A stretch of 6,396 bases of DNA from Clostridia bacterium (GTDB lineage: Bacteria; Bacillota; Clostridia; Oscillospirales; Acutalibacteraceae), in assembly GCA_017549905.1 (NCBI GenBank), contig JAFYNC010000138.1, forward strand, positions 1 to 6,396, given 5' to 3'. The translations under genes were made by a program, and so were the position numbers. Shown piece after piece: positions 1 through 5,146 of this stretch; position 1 is the stretch's first letter; each line of letters begins with the position of its first letter. The notes beneath the pieces are model-generated. The model did not search any database. It saw nothing but the letters and a program-made list of their open reading frames with translations, and was not told the DNA's origin.

Positions 1-495
1 AGTAAGGAAATACATAGTACGGTAAACGGTGTGGTAGAAAAGGCGGGTTGGGAAAACGCGCTTAACCACAAGCAAGGCTTCGGTCTTTACGTACGTATTA
101 AAAAGGATAACAGTGTAGACCGATATTATTTTGGTCATATGTCTAAGGTACTTGTAAAAAAAGGACAAGCTGTAAAAATCGGTGATGTAATCGGTATTGA
201 GGGTGACACCGGTTATTCATTTGGTTCGCATTGTCACTATTGCGCGAGGGGTAACTGCTCTAAATCGCATATTAAAGATATTTGTGCTATAAGTGGAATA
301 CCCAATAAGCTTGGCACTTATGATGACGGATATCTTGCAAGGCTTGAAGCAGAGAAAAAGTCTGTCACCGAAATTGCAAAAGAGGTAATTGCAGGTAAAT
401 GGGGTAACGGAGCTGAGCGCAAAAAAAGACTTTCTGAGGCGGGTTATGATTATAATTCTGTGCAGACTGCAGTAAATATGATGTTGGGGGGATAA
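1..495 (+). CDS. Phage-type endolysin, M23 metallopeptidase + Cpl-7 (CW_7) wall-binding repeat, 5' end missing
   Basis: The frame is open from base 1, so the true start lies upstream; 164 residues are visible. Residues about 1-82 match the C-terminal half of an M23 (LytM/lysostaphin-like) zinc endopeptidase, which cuts peptidoglycan cross-bridges. There is a GHMSK motif (H46, the usual catalytic-side His), a KKGQAVKIGDVIGIEGDTG strand pair, then the HxH motif as HCHY (H77, H79). The first zinc-binding HxxxD motif would lie upstream of the window. Residues about 121-163 match a single Cpl-7/CW_7 repeat (EVIAGKWGNG, then RLSEAGYDYN), a cell-wall-binding module of phage lysozymes. The holin that follows 2 bases later supports a lysis role. 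Odd: the segment after HxH is cysteine-rich (C78, C81, C86, C95). It could instead be a bacterial autolysin, but the Cpl-7 repeat plus holin favour phage origin. Confidence 0.85.
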   Translation, partial: SKEIHSTVNGVVEKAGWENALNHKQGFGLYVRIKKDNSVDRYYFGHMSKVLVKKGQAVKIGDVIGIEGDTGYSFGSHCHYCARGNCSKSHIKDICAISGIPNKLGTYDDGYLARLEAEKKSVTEIAKEVIAGKWGNGAERKKRLSEAGYDYNSVQTAVNMMLGG

Positions 496-497
496 AA

Positions 498-698
498 ATG
501 GATAAGCAGAAAACTATAAAATGGATTAAGGCTGCCGGTATCAGAGCCATTAAAACGATGGCTCAGACTGCGGCTGCTATGATAGGGACATCGGCGATGT
601 TTTCTGAAGTTAATTGGAAAATCACATTGTCTACCGCTGCTTTGGCCGGAGTGCTTTCGATTCTCACCTCGATTTCAGGTTTGCCCGAAGTAAAATAA
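498..698 (+). CDS. Small two-helix phage holin (r1t-type)
   Basis: This 66-residue protein has a short basic N-terminus (MDKQKTIKWIKAAGIRAIK) and two hydrophobic stretches at about residues 19-34 and 43-61, separated by a short loop (SEVNW). Size, layout and the RAIKTMAQTAAAMIG motif fit the phage r1t-type holin family, which forms inner-membrane lesions that release endolysin. The ATG lies 2 bases after the endolysin stop. A G-rich run (486-491) inside the last endolysin codons serves as the ribosome binding site with 6 bases of spacing, so the two genes are probably translationally coupled. By hand count the gene is about 44% GC, against about 32% in a 180-base sample of yicC (3241-3420). 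That fits a foreign origin, although an Ala/Gly-rich protein would also raise GC. No terminator follows it. Confidence 0.8.
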   Translation: MDKQKTIKWIKAAGIRAIKTMAQTAAAMIGTSAMFSEVNWKITLSTAALAGVLSILTSISGLPEVK

Positions 699-714
699 AC
701 CATAAAGGTTAGAA

Positions 715-743
715 TTGACAATCAGGATTTGTTGGTGTATTAT
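715..743 (+). promoter_or_regulatory. Sigma-A-type promoter for the CNNM gene pair
   Basis: A perfect -35 TTGACA (715-720) is followed after 17 bases by TATTAT (738-743), five of six matches to TATAAT. Transcription would start near 750, giving a leader of only about 27 bases before the GTG. Two more TATAAT hexamers (745-750 and 752-757) lie downstream, but their spacing to the -35 is too long. The -10 lies in the AT palindrome 738-751. Confidence 0.75.
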
Positions 744-777
744 ATATAATATATAATTTGTTTTAGGAGTTGATTTT

Positions 778-1788
778 GTGGACGGAGATCCGGCGGGGAG
801 TATTATTCTCTTCGTGCTGCTAATGTTTTGCAGCGGTTATTTTGCCGGCACTGAAATTTCTTTTGCCAGTGTCAATCGTATTCATATGATGAGTAAAGCT
901 TCAAATGGTGATAAGAGTGCTGAGAGGGTGCTTAAAATCCTTGATAATTTTGATGAGGCATTGTCGGTTTTACTTATCGGTAACAATGTGGCGCATATCG
1001 GAATAGCAACAATATCTACCGTTATTGCAACAAAAATGTGGGGCGTAGGCTCGGTAACGGCAGCAACTTTTGTTACAACTATTATAGTTTTCCTATTTGG
1101 AGAAATGTTGCCAAAATGTTTCGCTCGTTCATGTAATGAGAAGTTTGCTCAAGCGGTATCAGGTTCATTACTTTTTTTGATGAAAGTTTTGAAACCATTT
1201 TCCATGTCATTTACTGCTCTTTCGACACTTGCTTCGAAACCTTTTAAAAAGCATTCTGAAAATCAGGTTACTATGACTGAGGACGAACTGACCGAAATTG
1301 TTGAAAACATCTCGGTTGAGGATGGGTTTGATGAAGATACAGGTGAACTTGTAAAATCTGCACTTCGTTTCTCAAACTCAAAAGTAGGGGACATTATGGT
1401 TAATTGGGATGATGTTCAAAAAATCTCAATGACACTTAAAACTACTCAAATTCTTGATATTGTAAAAGAATCAGTTCACTCACGTATTCCTGTTATTGAC
1501 AGAAAAGGTAATTTAAAGGGAATCTTGCAAATAAGAAAATTTCTTAAAGCATATACCAAACAAAAAAATGTAATACTTGCAAGTATTATTGACTATCCTT
1601 ATTATGTTGATTCGGATGAGCCGATTGATGAGGCACTTACTGAAATGAGCAACCACAGAAGAAATCTTGCTATTGTCAGGGGAAATGACGGTGAAATAGT
1701 GGGTATTTTGACGGTTGAGGACATTTTAGAAGAACTTGTTGGCGAAATCTACGATGAGGACGATAGAGGAGGTAACAACGATGAATGA
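778..1788 (+). CDS. CNNM/CorB-type membrane protein with CBS pair, lacking the CorC_HlyC C-terminal domain
   Basis: The protein is 336 residues and starts at GTG 778, chosen because AGGAG (765-769) sits 8 bases upstream. Residues 1-150 form a CNNM (DUF21) transmembrane domain: likely membrane segments at about 8-26, 62-85, 91-112 and 125-150, with the family signatures GTEISFASVN (24-33), GNN (68-70) and GEMLPK (108-113). An acidic helical linker (about 164-200) leads to a CBS pair (about 205-325) ending in VEDILEELVGEIYDEDD. The family is associated with Mg2+/divalent cation export and was long labelled hemolysin-like. It ends right after the CBS pair, so the CorC_HlyC domain of full-length members is missing. 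The usual MTPR motif reads MVNWDD, and the DEYGG motif reads RGNDGE. It overlaps its paralogue by 8 bases. Family call is firm; transport activity and substrate are inferred. Confidence 0.9.
   Translation: MDGDPAGSIILFVLLMFCSGYFAGTEISFASVNRIHMMSKASNGDKSAERVLKILDNFDEALSVLLIGNNVAHIGIATISTVIATKMWGVGSVTAATFVTTIIVFLFGEMLPKCFARSCNEKFAQAVSGSLLFLMKVLKPFSMSFTALSTLASKPFKKHSENQVTMTEDELTEIVENISVEDGFDEDTGELVKSALRFSNSKVGDIMVNWDDVQKISMTLKTTQILDIVKESVHSRIPVIDRKGNLKGILQIRKFLKAYTKQKNVILASIIDYPYYVDSDEPIDEALTEMSNHRRNLAIVRGNDGEIVGILTVEDILEELVGEIYDEDDRGGNNDE
1767..1772 (+). promoter_or_regulatory. Ribosome binding site fixing the start of the second CNNM gene
   Basis: AGGAGG ends 8 bases before ATG 1781. This favours 1781 over an in-frame ATG at 1736, which would add 15 unconserved residues before the membrane domain. 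The site lies inside the upstream CNNM gene. Confidence 0.85.
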
Positions 1789-3061
1789 TACCTTCCGTTA
1801 TTTAGCTATCGTTTTTCTGATTATGGGATCAGCGTTTTTCTCCTCTACCGAGATAGCATTTGCCAGTGTTAATTCTGTAAGGCTTAAATCTAAAAGACAG
1901 CAGAAAGACAGTTTGGCTCTTGCTCTTGCAGAAAAAATAGTCGATAATTATGAAAACACATTGAGCGCTATTCTTGTTGGTAATAATCTTGTTAATATCG
2001 CATCTTCTTCCATAGCAACTCTTATAGTTATGGATTTGGGGCTTCCTTCGTGGGTTGCGACAGTGGTTATGACCTTTATTGTACTTATTTTCGGCGAAAT
2101 TTTGCCCAAAGTTTTAGCAAAACAGATGGCAGAGCAATTCTGTTATATAACATCGATACCTGTTTACGTTCTTTCTGTAATACTAAAACCTGTCACATGG
2201 ATTATTATGGGAATAGTTAAATTAGGTTCGTTTTTCTGGAAAGATTCCGTTTCTGACAGTGATTCGGTTTCAGAAGATGATTTTGAAAATATTATTGACA
2301 TTGTTGAAGACGAGGGTGTGCTTGATGAAGAGCAATGCGACCTATTGCAGAATGCCCTTGATTTTGACGAGGTTTTGGCTTATGAAATCATAACTCCCCG
2401 AGTTGATATGGAAGCTATTGATATAAGAGATGCTTACGAAATTAACATTAAAAAACTTGAGGAAGCAACCTATACAAGACTGCCTGTCTATGAGGACACA
2501 CCTGATAATATTATAGGTATATTGCACCTTAACCATTTTTATAAGGCTTATGTTTCGGTGAAAAGAGTTAATATTAGAGAACTTCTTTTACCTGTGAACT
2601 ATGTTCATAAAACAATGTCCTTGCCAGATGTTTTAGAAAAAATGAAAGAAACAAAAACCCATATGGTTGTTGTGCTTGATGAATATGGCGGAACAATGGG
2701 TATTCTTACAATGGAAGATGTTTTAGAACAGCTTGTTGGCGAAATATTTGACGAGGGCGACGATATGGAACGCGAGTTTGTTTGTCTTGACGATACTCAC
2801 TATGAGGCAGACGGAGATATGCGCGTTTACGATTTCTTTGATGAATTTGATATAGACATTGAAGAAGACGAAGAGTTTGATGGTGATACTGCAACACTTG
2901 GCGGTTGGGTAACCACAATGCTTGACGGTGAGCCCGAGGAAGATGATACATTCAACTTTGAAAATTTAAAGCTTACTGTTAAAAAGACAGACGGCAGACG
3001 AATCGAAAGGGTTTCGGTTGAAATAACAGAGCCCTATGAAGAATTTGAAGCCGACGAATAA
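1781..3061 (+). CDS. CNNM/CorB-type transporter with CBS pair and CorC_HlyC domain (full length)
   Basis: From ATG 1781 the protein is 426 residues, normal for this family. The CNNM domain (about 1-150) has likely membrane segments at 5-26, 61-84, 89-108 and 124-148, with SSTEIAFASVN (21-31), GNN (67-69) and GEILPK (105-110). A CBS pair follows (about 200-325) with ITPR (204-207), TRLPVYE (232-238), DEYGG (300-304) and MEDVLEQLVGEIFDE. Residues about 333-415 form the CorC_HlyC domain (YEADGDMRVYDF, then GGWV at 374-377), ending in an acidic tail. Members export or exchange Mg2+ and related cations, and the CBS pair senses nucleotides. It is co-transcribed with, and overlaps, a shorter paralogue, so a mixed dimer is possible. 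An intrinsic terminator follows 9 bases after the stop. Family call is firm; substrate is inferred. Confidence 0.92.
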   Translation: MNDTFRYLAIVFLIMGSAFFSSTEIAFASVNSVRLKSKRQQKDSLALALAEKIVDNYENTLSAILVGNNLVNIASSSIATLIVMDLGLPSWVATVVMTFIVLIFGEILPKVLAKQMAEQFCYITSIPVYVLSVILKPVTWIIMGIVKLGSFFWKDSVSDSDSVSEDDFENIIDIVEDEGVLDEEQCDLLQNALDFDEVLAYEIITPRVDMEAIDIRDAYEINIKKLEEATYTRLPVYEDTPDNIIGILHLNHFYKAYVSVKRVNIRELLLPVNYVHKTMSLPDVLEKMKETKTHMVVVLDEYGGTMGILTMEDVLEQLVGEIFDEGDDMEREFVCLDDTHYEADGDMRVYDFFDEFDIDIEEDEEFDGDTATLGGWVTTMLDGEPEEDDTFNFENLKLTVKKTDGRRIERVSVEITEPYEEFEADE

Positions 3062-3070
3062 ACTGATTTT

Positions 3071-3100
3071 GCACCCATCTTTTATAGGATGGGTGCTTTT
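3071..3100 (+). terminator. Intrinsic terminator ending the CNNM unit
   Basis: A perfect 9-bp stem, GCACCCATC (3071-3079) with GATGGGTGC (3088-3096), has an 8-base loop and is followed by TTTT and an AT run. The sequence before the stem is T-rich, not A-rich, so it should work only on the + strand. It separates the CNNM transcript from the yicC operon. Confidence 0.92.
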
Positions 3101-3119
3101 ATATATATATTATATAAAG
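3101..3119 (+). promoter_or_regulatory. Possible UP-like A/T tract upstream of the yicC promoter
   Basis: Eighteen of 19 bases are A or T, directly upstream of the -35. This is where the RNA polymerase alpha C-terminal domain contacts UP elements. The tract also forms part of the AT run after the terminator, so the role is inferred from position and composition only. Confidence 0.4.
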
Positions 3120-3148
3120 TTGACATTTAATAAGTTTTTTGATATAAT
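3120..3148 (+). promoter_or_regulatory. Perfect consensus sigma-A promoter for the yicC-remA-gmk-rpoZ-priA operon
   Basis: TTGACA (3120-3125), a 17-base spacer and TATAAT (3143-3148) match the consensus exactly. Transcription would begin near 3155, leaving a leader of about 44 bases before ATG 3199. No riboswitch-like structure was seen in that leader. A strong constitutive promoter fits a housekeeping operon. Confidence 0.92.
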
Positions 3149-3185
3149 ACAATGAATAATATGGAGTAATATCGAATTTTTGTCT

Positions 3186-3190
3186 GGAAG
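3186..3190 (+). promoter_or_regulatory. Ribosome binding site deciding the yicC start
   Basis: GGAAG ends 8 bases before ATG 3199. The in-frame GTG at 3190 overlaps this site and has no suitable upstream site of its own (GGAG at 3163-3166 is 23 bases away). ATG 3199 also gives the MLRSMTGFGR beginning typical of the family. Confidence 0.75.
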
Positions 3191-3198
3191 TGAAATTA

Positions 3199-4077
3199 AT
3201 GCTTAGAAGTATGACAGGCTTTGGCAGAGCAACTGTAGGTAATGAAAGCCTTAATGTTACGGTGGAAATAAAATCTGTAAATCATAGATATTTTGAATTT
3301 TCAGCCAGAATGCCAAGAGCATATCAGTTTTTAGAAGAGAAGTTAAAGGCATTTTGCCAAAAACAAATAAGCCGAGGAAAAATAGAGCTTTCTGTTTTTG
3401 TTGAGGAACTTACTGATAACAGCACCGAGGTTGTGGTAAACCACACTTATGCTAAGGCTTTTATAAAGGCGCTTAAAAATCTTTCTAAAGAGTATAAAAT
3501 CAAAAACGATTTAAAGGTATCATCTCTTGTTAACAACTCGGAAATTTTCAAACTAAGGAAAAATGCATTGCCTGATGAGGTTGTGGAAGAGGTTGTTTTA
3601 GAGGCTTTAGGTGAGGCGGTTAATGCATTTATCGCAATGCGCGAAACAGAGGGCGCAAGACTTAAAAATGATGTTTTGTCCCGCGCTAATACTATTCTTT
3701 CAAAGGTGGCATTGGTTGAGGAGCATTCGCCCGAAACCGTAAAAGCTTACCGCGAAAGACTTGAAGCAAAAATCAAGGAATTGCTTGAAAATGCACAGGT
3801 TGATGAGCAAAGACTTATAACCGAAACCGCAATTTTTGCCGATAAGGTTGCTGTGGATGAGGAAACGGTAAGACTAAGAAGTCATATAAAGCAGTTAGAA
3901 ACCTTGCTTGAAAGCGCAGAGCCTATAGGTAAAAAGCTTGATTTCATTGTTCAGGAAATGAACCGTGAAACTAATACTATCGGTTCTAAATCTCAAAATA
4001 TAGAGATTGCGCATATTGTTGTGGATATTAAATCCGAGATAGAAAAGATAAGAGAACAGATACAGAATATAGAGTAG
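3199..4077 (+). CDS. yicC: YicC/YloC-family endoribonuclease
   Basis: This 292-residue protein is close in length to E. coli YicC and B. subtilis YloC. Family signatures run end to end: SMTGFGRA (4-11), EIKSVNHRYFEF (23-34), RMPR (37-40), RGKIELSV (59-66), MRETEG (147-152), ADKVAVDEETVRLRSHI (214-230) and, near the end, GKKLDFIVQEMNRETNTIGSKS (244-265, split here only by description). YicC/YloC proteins are cytoplasmic oligomeric endoribonucleases; E. coli YicC has been tied to small-RNA decay. It is the first gene of the operon, and its stop codon TAG is part of the remA ribosome binding site, so the two are probably translated together. No missing signature was noticed. The family assignment is firm; cellular RNA targets in this organism are unknown. 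Confidence 0.95.
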   Translation: MLRSMTGFGRATVGNESLNVTVEIKSVNHRYFEFSARMPRAYQFLEEKLKAFCQKQISRGKIELSVFVEELTDNSTEVVVNHTYAKAFIKALKNLSKEYKIKNDLKVSSLVNNSEIFKLRKNALPDEVVEEVVLEALGEAVNAFIAMRETEGARLKNDVLSRANTILSKVALVEEHSPETVKAYRERLEAKIKELLENAQVDEQRLITETAIFADKVAVDEETVRLRSHIKQLETLLESAEPIGKKLDFIVQEMNRETNTIGSKSQNIEIAHIVVDIKSEIEKIREQIQNIE

Positions 4078-4080
4078 GTG
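4076..4080 (+). promoter_or_regulatory. Ribosome binding site for remA overlapping the yicC stop
   Basis: AGGTG lies 6 bases before ATG 4087 and shares bases with the yicC TAG (4075-4077). The alternative GTG at 4078 would sit inside this site and add three unconserved residues, so 4087 is preferred. Confidence 0.7.
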
Positions 4081-4086
4081 CAATAT

Positions 4087-4356
4087 ATGAAATTAGTTAA
4101 TATTGGCTTTGGTAATATGGTATCGGCTAACAGAATGGTAGCAATAGTAAGTCCCGAGTCTGCACCTATTAAGCGTATTATTCAGGACTCTAAGGAAAGA
4201 GGCACACTTATTGATGCCACTCACGGCAGAAGAACAAGAGCGGTTATTATTACTGACAGCGACCATATAATTCTTACCTATTTGCAGGCAGAAACACTTG
4301 CAAACAGAATTGCTGAGGAAAACAGCATTGAGGATGAGGAGGATGAAGATGAATAA
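4087..4356 (+). CDS. remA: RemA/DUF370 DNA-binding regulator
   Basis: The protein has 89 residues, the same length I recall for B. subtilis RemA, and it aligns nearly throughout: [12 protein letters not shown] (5-16), [16 protein letters not shown] (20-35), [20 protein letters not shown] (41-60). In B. subtilis RemA forms ring-shaped oligomers that bind DNA and activate matrix and osmoprotection operons. The basic residues implicated there correspond here to R16, R48 and R49. The position between yicC and gmk is the conserved one. The C-terminus is a strongly acidic tail (EDEEDEDE, 82-89), whose codons also contain the ribosome binding site of gmk. The regulon in this organism cannot be read from the window, and a role in biofilm matrix should not be assumed. 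Confidence 0.93.
   Translation: MKLVNIGFGNMVSANRMVAIVSPESAPIKRIIQDSKERGTLIDATHGRRTRAVIITDSDHIILTYLQAETLANRIAEENSIEDEEDEDE
4337..4342 (+). promoter_or_regulatory. Ribosome binding site deciding the gmk start
   Basis: AGGAGG within the acidic-tail codons of remA lies 6 bases before ATG 4349. An in-frame ATG at 4343 directly abuts the site, and one at 4298 lies upstream of it, so 4349 is the likely start. Confidence 0.85.
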
Positions 4357-4957
4357 AGGTTTAGTTTTCATTGTGTCTGGTCCTTCAGGCTCCGGTAAGG
4401 ATACAATACTTGCAAAGCTTTTTGCAAAATGTCCCGAGATTAAATTTTCGATTTCTTCTATAACTCGCGGTATGCGCGAAAATGAAAAAGAGGGCGAAAA
4501 ATATAATTTCATTTCTCGCGGAAAGTTCGAGCAGATGATTAAGGATGATGAACTTTTAGAGTATAACGAGTATGTCGGAAATTACTACGGCACACCTAAA
4601 AAACCTGTTATAAGCGCCACCGAAAAGGGTGACGATATTATAATTGAGGTCGATGTAAACGGCGCTCATTCTATTAGAAATAAGTTGACCGATGCGGTGA
4701 GCATTTTTATAATGCCTCCTTCATTTGCAGAACTTAAAAACAGACTTTCGGGCAGAGGCACAGAAACTGCTGAGATTATTGAAAAAAGACTTAGCAGTGC
4801 ATTAGATGAAATTAAACGTGCAACTGAATATGACTATGTTGTCGTAAATGATGATTTAGACATAGCGGTTGACGATATAATTAAAATTATTAAAAGTAAC
4901 CACTTAAAATTAAAATCACAAAAACATATTATTGATGAGGTGTTGGAAAAATGTTAA
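4349..4957 (+). CDS. gmk: Guanylate kinase
   Basis: This cytoplasmic enzyme phosphorylates GMP (and dGMP) to GDP with ATP, an essential step in GTP/dGTP supply. From ATG 4349 it has 202 residues, normal for the family. Visible motifs are the P-loop GPSGSGKDT (11-19), the GMP-binding stretch [17 protein letters not shown] (38-54, with R40, R43 and Y52), [14 protein letters not shown] (70-83), the DVNGA segment (102-106, often DVQGA), and the lid-type IMPPS (121-125) and RLSGRGTE (132-139). The P-loop has Asp after Lys where many homologues have Gly or Ser, which I treat as lineage variation. It overlaps remA by 8 bases and rpoZ by 7 bases, which points to coupled translation within the operon. 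Its link to GTP pools fits a neighbour set involved in RNA and replication. Confidence 0.97.
   Translation: MNKGLVFIVSGPSGSGKDTILAKLFAKCPEIKFSISSITRGMRENEKEGEKYNFISRGKFEQMIKDDELLEYNEYVGNYYGTPKKPVISATEKGDDIIIEVDVNGAHSIRNKLTDAVSIFIMPPSFAELKNRLSGRGTETAEIIEKRLSSALDEIKRATEYDYVVVNDDLDIAVDDIIKIIKSNHLKLKSQKHIIDEVLEKC
4937..4942 (+). promoter_or_regulatory. Ribosome binding site for rpoZ inside gmk
   Basis: GAGGTG lies 8 bases before ATG 4951 within the last codons of gmk. It supports translation of the very short downstream gene. Confidence 0.7.
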
Positions 4958-5124
4958 ACCCAAATATCGGAAAGCTTATCACAAACACAGAAAACAGATA
5001 CCGTCTTGTAATTGATATTGCACATACGGCACGTAAAATCTCTGCAAAGGCAGAGGAGAAGGGCGAAATTATTATTGAAAAGCCCGTAAGCATTGCTATT
5101 GATAAGTTGGCTTCAGAAATCTAA
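4951..5124 (+). CDS. rpoZ: RNA polymerase omega subunit (short form)
   Basis: This 57-residue reading frame starts 7 bases before the gmk stop codon ends and uses GAGGTG as its ribosome binding site. The protein shows the omega core: ENRYRLVIDIAHTARKI (14-30), matching the conserved NRYxLV...A..AR pattern, and KPVSIAIDKLASEI (44-57), matching the second conserved helix that ends in A..EI. Omega wraps the C-terminal end of beta-prime and helps assemble and stabilise RNA polymerase. The frame is shorter than the roughly 65-90 residues common in the family, because it stops straight after the second helix and lacks the usual GK-containing tail. Gene position after gmk is the conserved one, which strongly supports the call despite the size. 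It is easily missed by automatic gene finders. Confidence 0.9.
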   Translation: MLNPNIGKLITNTENRYRLVIDIAHTARKISAKAEEKGEIIIEKPVSIAIDKLASEI

Positions 5125-5132
5125 TTATTTTT

Positions 5133-5140
5133 AGGGAGGT
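5133..5140 (+). promoter_or_regulatory. Strong ribosome binding site for priA
   Basis: AGGGAGGT lies 6 bases before ATG 5147 in the 22-base gap after rpoZ. It is the only clear independent ribosome binding site located between genes in this operon, so priA is translated without overlap coupling. Confidence 0.85.
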
Positions 5141-5146
5141 ATAGGT

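Noticed and set aside
365..550. Minus-strand reading frame opposite the endolysin and holin
   Set aside because: No ribosome binding site or recognisable protein; it is antisense to two well-supported genes.
698..710. AACC-ATAAA-GGTT hairpin after the holin as a terminator
   Set aside because: The stem is only 4 bp and has no T tract after it.
699..777. Possible Mg2+ (M-box) riboswitch ahead of the CNNM genes
   Set aside because: The mapped promoter leaves only about 27 bases of leader, far too short, and no structured element is visible.
1736..1780. Longer start for the second CNNM protein at ATG 1736
   Set aside because: The extra 15 residues are unlike the family, and AGGAGG at 1767-1772 points to ATG 1781.
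2342..2951. Two minus-strand frames inside the second CNNM gene
   Set aside because: They are low-complexity shadows of the codon pattern of the coding strand, with no start signals.
3152..3169. Five-codon upstream frame (MNNME) in the yicC leader
   Set aside because: It has no ribosome binding site and is short enough to be chance.
4093..4512. Minus-strand 139-residue frame across remA and gmk
   Set aside because: It lies entirely opposite strongly conserved remA and gmk sequence and resembles no known protein.
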